Both the position numbers and the translations under genes were made by a program. From Singulisphaera sp. (GTDB taxonomy: Bacteria > Planctomycetota > Planctomycetia > Isosphaerales > Isosphaeraceae): a stretch of 58,079 bases of DNA. The DNA lies in NCBI GenBank assembly GCA_027451445.1, contig DAIDJG010000050.1, positions 1 through 58,079 on the forward strand, written 5' to 3'. Of this stretch, positions 47,301 through 57,700 are shown in pieces. Positions within the stretch are counted from its first letter, which is position 1. Each line of letters begins with the position of its first letter. The notes beneath the pieces were generated by a model, which was given only the letters and a program-made list of their open reading frames with translations, did no database searches and was not told where the DNA came from.

Positions 47301-47449
47301 AGGCGATTTTGGCCTACACGGACCTGGTCTATCCGCAGGATCGGTACACAATTTATTTCGTCGCCCCCGCGGAAAAGGGCCGCTATCCGTACCTCTGCAC
47401 GTTTCCGGGCCATTGGATGGTCATGAACGGGGTGATGATCGTTCAGTAG
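44390..47449 (+). CDS. PVC-type heme-binding / propeller / cupredoxin fusion protein
   Basis: 1019 aa from ATG 44390, directly at a signal peptide (TRAFVLGVLVSASLCATTTSSA). Domain order: a c-type heme domain of the PVC kind (CGTCHKIGKQGGEVGPDLT, CGTCH at 60-64); a region resembling DUF6797 (WQHKVNRDRLYDFYKKEA...FWAD-type); a long beta-propeller with GRFYTVSGKQGVLRISADG and GFRNADGVALTPDG; and a C-terminal cupredoxin (about 905-1019). The cupredoxin shows an azurin-like type-1 copper set, His in VVPHNW and Cys/His/Met in LCTFPGHWMVM. Heme and copper centres in one chain suggest periplasmic electron transfer linked to substrate oxidation on the propeller. Substrate unknown. Confidence 0.9.
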   Translation: MTRAFVLGVLVSASLCATTTSSADEPSYDPKLVEALIAEAKASGDAARGAEVFVDSKFACGTCHKIGKQGGEVGPDLTTAGLCIKPEQIVESVLWPKRQIKEGFAAVVVARSDGKVIQGYRITETANELTLREAATGERIAIPKNAIEELKEAGTLMPEGLAQAMSASQRRDLIRFLMGLGRPKEPGAELLLQHAHGPVSFPYDRAPLHPESTPNWQHKVNRDRLYDFYKKEAAYFIRQTPTPRLLPPFPGLDGGGFGHWGNQDETTWADGRWNETDLGSVLSGVFRGAGVTVPKGVCVRLGEQGELAACFNPETLCFEALWQGGFVNFTSVRHGFMDGLRMVGKPLPRPAGSRPEQPFVYHGFYRHGKRVVFAYRIGDVEMLDAPWVENGKFTRTVTLASEHPLAELTHGGPSQWPGAIVTKGTLGRGRPYAIDTIALPFENPWKALLFVGDHDFLSDGTALVATMQGDVWRVDGLDEGLANVSWGRFASGLHHALGLVVADGQVYVLGRDQITRLHDLNGDGEADFYECFSNAYTTSPAGHDFTCGLQRDAEGRFYTVSGKQGVLRISADGQSVEVLATGFRNADGVALTPDGTVTVPSSEGEWTPASMVAEVRPGGHYGYGGPKDGKTPDFPLVYLPRGLDNSSGSQVAVNSDRWGPLKGQMVHFSYGAGNAFLLLRDKVDDQPQGAVVPLPGEFLSGAHRGRFNPKDGQLYVSGMGGWGTYTIADGSFQRMRYTGDPVQLPVAFHVHQNGVVITFSSPLDRSVAEQPKNHFAQVWNYRYGAAYGSLEFSTRHPGTPGHDPLAIASAHVLDDGRSLFLELPDLQPVNQLHLYVKPDAGPSLDLFATVHKLGPAFTAFPGYKPVTKTIAVHPMVADLALAGQTVPNPWRRRLKDARPVTIEAGTNLTFSPTSFTVRAGETVALTFVNPDVVPHNWALLKQGALAKVGDLANKMVAEPDALVRHYVPKSEAILAYTDLVYPQDRYTIYFVAPAEKGRYPYLCTFPGHWMVMNGVMIVQ

Positions 47450-47503
47450 GGGCTGCGAGCGGGCGTGCGAGACACCAGGCGGCGGGCGAGCGTCGGCAGC
47501 CAT

Positions 47504-47527
47504 GAAAAGCGCCTGCGTGCGCTTTTC
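47504..47527 (+). terminator. Perfect 9-bp hairpin
   Basis: GAAAAGCGC (47504-47512) pairs perfectly with GCGCTTTTC (47519-47527) around CTGCGT. The T-run sits within the 3' arm, as in many intrinsic terminators. It lies 54 bp past the fusion gene's stop. Confidence 0.7.
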
Positions 47528-47604
47528 AATGCTTGGCTGGCGTTTCGATTCTTATTCTTTCACGAGAAACGAACCATTTCTTCGAATCTTAGGTGAGCCG
47601 AAAG

Positions 47605-47632
47605 TTGACAAAAACGAATCTTGACCTACATT
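47605..47632 (+). promoter_or_regulatory. Weak promoter-like sequence
   Basis: TTGACA followed after 16 nt by TACATT, in an A/T-rich island. It matches the sigma-70 pattern at 10 of 12 positions, but no gene begins nearby on this strand. If real it would transcribe into the repeat-containing stretch. Planctomycete promoters are poorly defined, so this is tentative. Confidence 0.2.
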
Positions 47633-47800
47633 TCGCGTTTTTTCCTTGACGAGTTGAAGTCGGAGATCGCATACTCGAAAAGCATTCTGATGGTAACAAA
47701 GTATGTGCTTTTGCGCTGAAACGGATCAGAGGCACGCGGGTCGTTGCCACGGTGGAGCAGGCACAACGCGGACGTTTTTCCCAACCGGTGACGGCGTAGG

Positions 47801-47821
47801 GGGCGGGCTTCCCACACCCGC
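47801..47821. repeat. GGCGGG/CCCGCC hairpin repeat
   Basis: GGCGGG (47801-47806) pairs with CCCGCC (47816-47821) around CTTCCCACA. From memory the surrounding GGCGGGTGTGGGAAGCCCGCC form is a common interspersed sequence in planctomycetes. Single copy in this window. Confidence 0.45.
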
Positions 47822-48041
47822 CAAGGTTGATGGGTCCACGGGCAATTTGCTTTGCTGCGCAGAGACCGTTGCCTCATCCATTTTTCCTGACGTGAGCGAT
47901 GTTCGTCGAGGTACCACGGGGTACGTGGTCATGTGAGCGAGCGGCGCGATGTTCGCGCCTGCGAAACCGACAAACCGCGACGAGGTGAGCGGTGAATGCC
48001 GTCGACGGCCCTCCGAATATTCCCGGTAGCCAAATTCGCCG

Positions 48042-48140
48042 TGACTCGTGGCATTTGTCTCCAAAAAAGGTCGTGCGTTGATCTTTTTCACCAGATTCTC
48101 GCACTGTGCGTGAAAGATGTGATCGCATTGTACGTAACTA
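48042..48140 (+). repeat. Diverged direct repeat, unit 1
   Basis: 99 bp aligning with 48279-48375. Shared blocks in order: ACTCG, TTTGT, CCAAAAA-GGTC, GTTGA, TTCA, GATT, GATG, TCGCATTG, GTAACTA. An internal stem pairs TTTTTCAC with GTGAAA. Confidence 0.65.
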
Positions 48141-48278
48141 CGTCACCGAGGTGACCTCTCGCTGACCACTCACTCCGGCGGGTACGAAGGGCTGAGGCGC
48201 GGCGCTGGCGGACTCGCAGAAGCTTGATGTCGAGGGAGCTGTTGCGGTGTGGCCACGACGAAAATGCCGAATCGGTTC

Positions 48279-48375
48279 TCACTCGGCGTTTTTGTTGCCA
48301 AAAAGGTCCGCTGTTGAAGGTCTTCAGCGGATTTTTGCGGTTTTGCTGCAAGGATGGTCGCATTGGGTGTAACTA
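48279..48375 (+). repeat. Diverged direct repeat, unit 2
   Basis: 97 bp aligning with unit 1 at a 237-bp offset, roughly two-thirds identical by eye. The region that forms the TTTCAC/GTGAAA stem in unit 1 here reads CTTCAGC ... GCTGCAAG, which can still pair, suggesting a conserved structure rather than conserved sequence. Confidence 0.65.
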
Positions 48376-48786
48376 GCTTTTAGGGCGTGTCCCAGGACCA
48401 ACAAAAAAGGAGCCCAGGATCTCAGGCTGAATCCGGTCGAAGGCTCGACTGCGACGACATCGGCTTCCTGGCGTGTTGCTTTCGTGCTCCCTGTGGGGAG
48501 CGCACTTCCGCCCACGATGGAGTGGACCGGTATCATGCACGGCGACGTTCTCAAGTTCCATCGGCTCAAGTCCCCCACCCCGGCATCCTTCACTTGCGAT
48601 CCGCGCCCGGTTGGGCTGCGTTCCTCCCCCCAACTCCGTAACTCGCCCAATCGCGTCGGTCACGATCGTCGTGCTCGGCTCGGCTCGCAAACAGGCCCGA
48701 CAGGGCGCTGGTAACCGGCGCGTTTCCCCGGTGCCAGAGGTTATTGATAAGAATATACGCGCTTCTTACTGCGAAGGCCCATCTCC

Positions 48787-51700
48787 ATGTTCGACACCAA
48801 GTGGCGGAAGAGCGCTCAGCGGTTCGTCAACAAGGCCCGTCGCCGCACGCAAGCGGACCTGAAGCGGCGGTTTCAGTGGTCGCGCTGGGATTGGGACCGG
48901 CTGGAGGAACGGTGCCTGCTTTCGGGCGATACGCTCACGTTCACGGGCTTTCCGGCCAGCGCGACGGCCGGGGAAGCGTTTACGTTTACCGTCACGGCGA
49001 AGAACGCGGGAAACCAGACGGACACGTCGTTTGCCGACACCCTCCAGTTCACGAGCACGGACCCGAACGCCGTGCTGCCGGCCCCTTACACGTTCACGAG
49101 TGGGGACAGCGGCTCGCACACATTCACGGTCGCCTTCGGAACAGCGGGCTCGGCGGAGACGATCACCGCGACGGACTTCGAGAATCTCACGACCACCTTC
49201 ACGTCTTCGCCCGTGACACCCGCCGCGAACACGGACCACTTCTCCGTAGCGCTGCCCGGTCCCCCGGTTGCCGGCGACGCGGTTCCGGTCACCGTCTCGG
49301 CGCTCACTTCGGGCAATGCCGTCGACCCGAATTACATGGGAACGGTCACGTTCACGAGTCCCGACGGCGCTGCGGTCCTTCCCGGGGCGTACACCTTCAA
49401 CCCGGCCGAAGACAACGGCACGCACACGCTCACCGCCGCGTTCGAGACGGCGAGCACGGAGTCGATCGCCGCCCGGGACACCGCGAACGGCATCAGTGGC
49501 GCCTCGCCGGTCTACACGGTTGGCGCCGGGGACTTGCTCGTTTTCAGCAACATACCGTCCACGACGACCGCTGGCGTCCCCTTTAATTTCACGATCTCCG
49601 CGTTGACCACGGGGGCCACCGTCGACCCTAACTACACGGGGACCGTTCACTTCACCAGTACCGACCACGGAGCCGCGCTCCCGGGTAATTATGCCTTTAC
49701 CGTGGCCGATCAAGGAAAGCACACGTTTACTGGCACGTTCAACACCGCCGGGACCCCGACGATCACCGTCGTCGACACAGCGAACGGCGCGATCATCGGG
49801 ACCGTATCGCCCGTTACCGTCAATGCGCCCGACCAACTCATCGTCTCGATCTCCGGCGCTTCCCAGACGGCCGGCACGCCGTTCAGCGTCACGGTGACGG
49901 CCGCGTTACCGGGTGGATCGACGGACACGAGCTACACCGGCACGATCCACTTCACGAGCACCGACCCGCAGGCATCCTTACCGGCCAATTACACCTTCAC
50001 GGCGGCAGATCACGGTTCGCACACCTTTTTCAACGCGACGACCTTCAAGACGTCCGGCCCGCAAACGCTCCAGGCGAACGATACGAGCAACTCGCTAATC
50101 ACGGGCGCGGCCCTCGGTTTCCTGGACACGCCCGAATCCATCGCCACACAAGCCGGCCAGACCATTTCGGGCGCGACGCCAAACTTCCTCGCCATAGATT
50201 CCTCAGGCAACGTCTGGTTCACCGACTCTGGGACCAACTCCATCGGCGAGATGGCAGCAAACGGACCGGCAACGGGAGAAGGGCATTGGACCACCGAGTT
50301 TCCTATTCCGACGTCCAGTAGCGGCGCGGAGGCCATCACAGTCGGACCGGGCGGCAACATCTGGTTCACAGAGAGTACTACCGGCAAGATCGGCGAGCTC
50401 GATCCGACTACCGGTCGGATCACCGAGTACAGTCTCCTCAACTCATCGAGCCAGCCCGATGCTATCACGACCGGGCCCGATGGCAACGTCTGGTTCACGG
50501 AGTATGGGAACAACAAGGTCGCCAAGATCACGCCAGCAGGTGTGATCACCGAGTACACAATCCCCGGCTCGAACACCGCGCCCGCGGAGATCGTCGCCGG
50601 CCCCGACGGCGCCCTCTGGTTCCTCGAATACCATAACAACGCGATCGCCCGAGTCACGACCTCCGGGACGTTCACCATCTATACACTGCCCGGGAGCAAT
50701 AGCCAGCCCGGCGCCATCACCGTCGGGCCCGACGGCAACATCTGGTTTACCGAGGTTCAGGTCGGGGGCGTTGGAGGCAACCGGATCGGCCGTATTAGCC
50801 CCTGGGGTGGAATCAGCGAATACACGATCCCTACAGCCAACTCGAACGCCGAGGGGATCGCACCGGGGCCCGACGGCCAGCTTTGGTTCGTCGAGGGTGG
50901 CACCGGAAAAATCGGCTCGATCAATCCAGCGTCGGGTGTGATCACAGAGAGCACCTCGGTGGGCGGCAACCCGCTGAGCATCGCCGAAGGTCCGAACGGA
51001 CTGCTCGCATTCACGAATCCTAATCTGGCGAACGTCACGTTCCTTCGGCCGGCGTCGAACACCACGGTATTCGCGCAATCCGCGTCAAAGCTGGTCGTCC
51101 TCTCACCGTCGACCACCGTTACCGAGGGCCAATCGTTCGACTTCAGCGTCGCCGCCGAGGACCAGTACGGCAACGTCGTTACCAACTACTCCCCCTCGCC
51201 TCCGGACACGGCGTCGATCTCCGGTGCGGGAAGCACACTGAACCATGTGGGGCTCACGTTCGCGAACGGCGTGGCGTTTGATTCGGGAACCGCGGGGGTG
51301 AGCGGCGCCGTGACCGTCAGCGCGACCGGCAACGGAGTCCTGACGACCTCGCTGAACGTGACGAGCCTCCTCACGGACACCTGGAACGGCTCCCACGACA
51401 CAAACTGGGACAACGCGTTGAACTGGAGCACCGGCGCGGTGCCCGTAGCGAGCAACATCGCCGTGATTCCGGCGAGTAGTGTCGTCAATTTCACCACGGC
51501 CAACGAGACCGTTGGGGGCCTCAGCGTCGCCTCCGGGTCAACGCTGAACATCGAAACGGACTACCTCACCGTCAACGATGACGGCGGCGGCTACGCGGTG
51601 GTAACCGACAACGGCACGATCAACATCGGTGGTGTCTCCAACGGCGGTAAACTGGATATCAGCGCCGCTCAGGGGATGCTGACCGGCTCCGGAACCGTCG

Positions 51701-54700
51701 TCTTTGTGGGAACGACGTTTAGCACGAACGCCAACAATGGGCTCGAGGTCCCGGGTACGATTGACACGGGGATCACCGTCGAAGGGCAACATGGCGGCAT
51801 TTCCGAAGGGAGTGTGTTGACGAACCTGGGAACGATCAACGCCAACGTCCCGGACCCCGGCAACGGCGGTATCACGCTCCGCTTCACAAGCTCAGCCGGC
51901 GTGGGACTGAATGCCGGCACGATGGAAGCCACCAACGGCGGCACGTTGACAGTCGGCGGTAGCGGTACGCCGTTCACCAACCTCGGGACCCTGAGCGTTG
52001 CGGGTCCGGGGAGCCAGTTGTTCGTCGGCAGCAACAACTCCACCACCTGGACAGGCGCTTCCGGCACGATCTCCGACACCGGCGGCGCGATCCTCCAACT
52101 GGGGGGTAGCTTCACGCAGGGCGACCTCGCGAACCTCAACCGCGACGCCAGTTCCCTACTCGTGCTCGCCGGTACCGTCAATGGCAACCTGACCCTGACC
52201 AACACGCTGGGCACGATGCTCTTCGGCAATGGGATCCTGTCGAACGGTGTGTTCAGCATCCCGGTCGGCGGCGCTTCGCAATTAATCGCCACGGAAACGT
52301 TCAACGCCGCTCCGATATTGTCCAGCGCGACGCTCGTGAGCCCGATCGTTCTCGACCTGCCCACCAATTACTCCGGCAACCAGGACAGAACCACGACGGC
52401 CGAACTGCAAATCCAGAACGGCTTGACTCTCGACACGACGCTCTACCTCGGCTCGCCCGGAACCGCTGTAAACGGCGAGCTTGATTTCGACGGCACCAGC
52501 TTGAGCCCGGACAACATCAGCGGCACCGGCACGATCATCCTCGGCGGCAGTGCGTCCAACCAGATCCTTTTTGGCGCCTCCGGGTCCATGGCGATCGGTC
52601 AATACATCACGATCGAGGGCAACAACGGCACGGTCGGTTCCAACTCCAACAACAGTTTCACGAACAACGGGAAGATCGAGGCGACCGTTTCCGGCGGGAC
52701 GATTATCGTCGAGTTCGGTCCTTCCGGTGTGAACGCCACGACGGGGACGATCGAGGCGTTGAGCGGCACGGGGATCACGCTCACGGGGGGCGATACGAGT
52801 GGGGACAGTTTCACGAACAATGGAAGCTTTGTCGCGAACAACGCAACCTTTAACATCAACGCCGGGAACCAGAACGCCTGGACGAACCCCGGCGGAGCGA
52901 CTCTGACCGGCTCGACCGTTGGCCTCGGCGGGACCTTCACACAGAGTCAGCTCGTGGGCACGTTGGGCCTGGACTTCGAGCCGGTGGCCGGCACGTCAGT
53001 CACCTTCTCCGGAACCGTCGTCGGCGGCCTGAGTCTTAACTCAACCCTGGGCTCCTGGGTGATGGCCAACGGCACTCTCGCGGGAGGTACGTTCAACACG
53101 AGCGGCGGTGCGACACTCGCGGTCGGAGCGAACAGGACCGGATACCTTACCGGCGGCGTGACTCTCGACGCACCGATTGATATGTCATCGAACTCGGGTG
53201 CCGTGCTGCAAGTAGCGGGCGGTCTGACCCTCGCCAACAACCTCACGTGGAACATCGGCAACAGCGCGGCGAGCCCCAATTACGGGTTCCTGCAATTCAA
53301 CGGCTCGCAGACGCTTGGCGGCTCGGGAACCATCACGTTCGGCAGCTCGACCAACAACCGGCTCGAGCCGTATAGCTCCGGCAACGTCCTGACAATCGGC
53401 TCCGGCATCATCATCGACGGCCAGAACGGTACCATCGGACTCGGTGGTGCGAGCTACACGGTGATCAACCAGGGGACCATCAAGGCGGATGTCGCCACCA
53501 CCGGCGCAACGGCTGGTATCACCGTGGAACTTGGCGGCTCGGGCCAAAACTCCGGTTCGATCAAAGCGCTCAATGGCGGGGTGATCAATCTCGGTGGCAC
53601 GCCCGGCTACGCGCAAGACACCTACACGACCGCGCAGCTCAACCCCAGCCAGATCTCGGCCGACAGCAGCAGCACGATCAACTGGGCCGGCATCCTGGAC
53701 AATACCGGCGCGACCCTGGAGTTGACCAGCGGCACCGGCTCGTGGACCGTCGACTACGGCGTCATCAACGGCGGGACGATCGTCACTGACAGCGGCGAGT
53801 ACCTCCGGTTCGCGGCGAGCTACTCCAACTTCCTGAACGGGGTGACGTTGGGTGGCACGGGCGTCTACGGGCCGAATACGAACGCGTTCGAGCCTGGCAA
53901 CCTCGACCTGTCCACGATCAATGGCGCCTATGTGCGCGTTCTCGGCGATCTGACTCTAGTCAGCCTCGTGAATGGCAGCTCGAACATTTATTCGAACATC
54001 AACCTGGGGAGTGTGGGGTCGTCGCCGACATCCGGCACACTTGAGTTCTACAACTCCAGTAACCCGACCGCGACACCGAAACTCAGCGGCACCGGCCTCG
54101 TTAACTTCGGGACCAGCCCGAGTAACCAGCTCGAAGTGGACTCGGGCGAGACGCTCACGATCGGCAACGGCATCACCGTCTGCGGGGTCGCCGGCCAGAT
54201 CAACGGTAGCGGCGCGCTCCAAAACGCGGGCTCGATCATTGCCGACAGTACCGGGACCCTGACGATCAGCGTCAACACCTGGACGAACCAGAGCACGGGC
54301 GTGGCCCAGGCCACGAACGGCGGCATACTTTTCGTCAACACCGCCCCGACCAATTTCAGCGGCTCGACATTGACCGGCGGCGCGTGGGAGGCCGATGCGA
54401 GCAGCACGCTCGAATTCAAGACCCCGAGCACCATCGCGACCAACGCCGCGACGATTATCTACGGCGGCGCCGGGGCGGCGGTCCTCTCTGGGTCGAGCGC
54501 CAACACCAACTTGCAAACGACCCTTGCGACCAACGCCGCCGCCGGCGTCCTCTCGTTGACGAACAACTCCGTCTACACCAGCGCGGTTGCGGGCTTCACG
54601 AACCTCGGCACGATCAATGACAACGCCGGGAACACCTTCGGGATCGCGAACCTGAGCACGACCGTCTCCGGCATTACCGACCACTGGACGGGCGACAATA

Positions 54701-57700
54701 CCACGAACGACACCGGCCCCGGGGGCAACAGCGCGACCACGACCAACAACTTGAGCTATGCGACTGGCCAGATCAACCAGGCGTTCAGCTTCAACGGCAC
54801 CAACTCGTACGATCAGTACCATTCCGTTACCTTCGGCACGAACGACTTCACCGTTGGGTTCTGGATCAAAACGACCTCCACGGCCCAGCAGGCTGTACTT
54901 GGCAACCGTATCACCGCTTCGAGTGGCAACTTCTTCGGCGTCCGGATGAACAACGGCAGCTTGCTTGTCGAACTCGACCAGTCGGACGGGAACAATTACA
55001 TCCCGCTCACCAGCTCGACGGCAATTAATAACGGTGCCTACCACTTCGTTTCCGTGGTCCGGTCAGGCACGACGGCCAACCTGTACATCGACGGCGTACT
55101 CAACGCTACAGGATCATCCGCCGCGGTCACGAACATCGCCAGCGGTACTCAGCCGTTCGTGCTTGGATGGGAACCGACCGATCAGGCGGTCAGTGCTTTG
55201 AACGGCCAACTCGACGACGTCCAGATCTACAACGGCACAGCACTCTCGCTCGCCCAGGTGCAAAGCATCTACGACGCGGGGATCGGCACCTACACCCAGG
55301 CCGGCGGCACGTCGAACATCAACGGCACGCTGACGGCCGGGCTGGCGGTCGTTCAAGGCGGTGTCCTGACGGGCGCGGGGTCGATCAGCGGGAGCCTCAA
55401 CAGTTCGAGCATCGTGATTCCCGGGAATTTGGCGGCACTCGGTGTCCTTAGCGTCGGCGGCAACTACACCCAGAACCCTACGGGGACACTCCAGATCGGG
55501 ATCGATGGCAATGTTGCCGGCACCCAGTACAGCCAGCTCGCCGTGACCGGCAGCGCCTCGCTGTCGGGCTCGCTGGTCGCGACACTGATCAACAGCTACA
55601 CCCTCAGCAACTCGACCGGTGTGCTCCGACCCCTCACGTTTGCGTCCAGCACTGGTGCCTTCAGCTCATACACGCTGCCGTCATCGGGCGGCCTTTCGTT
55701 GGCGCCCATCTACTTAGCGACCTACTTCGGCCTCCAAACCGTCCCGGCCGGAGTTACGACCTTCTGGATCGGTCCTGCGACGGGCGGCGATTTCGGGATC
55801 GCGGCCGACTGGAGCCTGGGGGCCATTCCGGGGGCGTCCGATACGGCGTACATCGGCGCGGGCAATACGGTGTCGTTCACGTCGACCGACTCGGTGCAAG
55901 TCGCCGGCTTGCTCGTGGACGGTACGCTCAACGACACGGGCGGCTCGCTTGCCGTTGGCGGCACCGTTGGCGGCAGCGCCTTCGCGCTCGTCGCGGCTGG
56001 GATCCTGGGCGGCGCGGGAACCATCAATATCAATAACGCCCTGGCCTCCGTGTGGTCCGGCGGCACCATCGAGGGAACCGGTACAACCGACATCGAAAGC
56101 GGCAGTTTCGCAATCAGTGGTTCAATCACGATCTCGGGTGGCGCAACGCTAGCCGGCACGAGCGGCGCATCGGTCAACATGTCGAGCGGTACGCTGGCCG
56201 TCGGGACCGGGGGCGCGACGTTCAATTTCGCGTCTGGTGTCTTCAACTGGACCGGCGGCACGATCAACACCGGCTCCAATACGCTCGCCAATGCGACCAA
56301 CGGTTACCTGACCTTCGCGCCGACCTCTTCGGTGGTCCTCGAGGGTACGTTGTCCAACCTTGGCGTTGTGAATCAGAACACCGGCGGCATCGGCCTGACC
56401 CTCAACAACGGGACCATCAACAACAGGGGCACGTACGACTTCCAGAACGACGGCGCTTATTTCTTCAGCGGCGGCGGCACGAACGCGTTCAACAACTCGG
56501 GAACCGTCGAGAAAACCGTCGGCACGGGCTTCGGTGCGATCAACGACCTGGGGTTCAACAACGCGGCCAGCGGCATTATTACGGTCACCAGTGGGACGCT
56601 CTCCCTGGGCAAGGGGACCGACAGTGGCGGCACGTTCAACGTCAGCTCGGGGGCGGAGCTCAATCTCGTCGACGGCTCCAACTCCCTGGAGGACCCGACG
56701 TTCACCGGCACCTATACCGGCTCCGGCGCCGGTGTCGTCGTTCTGAACACGACCCAGGCGCTGAATATCGGGTCTGGCGGCGCGACGTTCAACTTCCCCT
56801 CCGGGATGTTCCAGTGGCAAAGCGGCGAGATCAATACGGGCTCCAACGTTCTCACCAACGGCAGCAGCGGTTTCATCGCGATCGCCAGTAACTCCCCCGT
56901 CGAACTTGCCGGGACGCTCGACAACAACGGCGTCATCAATCAGCCGTCGTTTGGTGTGAACATGTTCGCTCAGCTCGATCTCATGGGCGCGACGGTGAAC
57001 AACGTCGGGACGTACAACATCACGACGGACGGCACCAACGTCGTGGACAGCGTGATTGGCGTTAATCTGTTCAACAACACGGGCACCCTCGAGAAGACGA
57101 TGGGCTCGGGTACGTCGAGCCTCAACGTGGCGTTCCAGAACCACGGGGCCGTGGTTGCCTCGAGCGGCACGCTGGCGATCACCAACGACACGACCGACCT
57201 GACCGGCTCGACGTTGAACAGCGGCATCTGGGACGCGTTCGGCGGGACGATCACCGTCGACGGCGGGACCGCCGTCACCACCAACAACGCAATCGTCCAG
57301 TTCATCGGCACGGGCTCCGCGTTCACGAATCTGTCCGCTCTGGCGACCAACTCCGGGCTGTTCATCGTAGGGTCCGGGGTCGTGTTCTCGACACCCGGGG
57401 ACCTCAGCAACACGGGCACGATCACCGTCGGGCCCAACGGCGGCACACTCGACGTCAACGGGAACTACACCCAGGCGAACAGCGCCGTGTTCTCAGCCCA
57501 AATCGGTAGCGGCGGCAGCGGCGTGCTTGCGGTTACGGGCAACGCGAGCCTCGCCGGCACGCTTTCCACGGGCTTCGCCCCGGGCTTCTCGCTCAGCGGT
57601 TCCACTCCGGCGCCCACGGTGATGACCTACGGAACGGAGACCGGCCGGTTCAGCAACGTGAGCACTTCCCCTTCCAACGGCCTCCTCCTGGTGCCGGATT

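Larger units (their letters stand above)
47528..48786. other. Gene-poor region of hairpins and diverged repeats
   Basis: No frame here is convincing as a gene. Contents: a weak promoter-like pair TTGACA (47605-47610) and TACATT (47627-47632), spacer 16; a GGCGGG/CCCGCC hairpin (47801-47821); two diverged direct repeats (48042-48140 and 48279-48375); and 48,380-48,720, an unrecognised stretch that may be decayed mobile DNA. The first 200 bp are clearly A/T-richer than the genome around them. The leader of the giant surface protein gene is at the right edge, with AAGG 9 nt before its ATG. Confidence 0.55.

Noticed and set aside
48042..48375. Possible CRISPR or integron array
   Set aside because: Only two units, long and diverged, with no regular spacers and no cas or integrase gene nearby.
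47626..48650. Several 70-120 codon frames on both strands as genes
   Set aside because: They overlap each other and the repeats, lack ribosome-binding sites and recognisable domains, and their translations read like repeat sequence.
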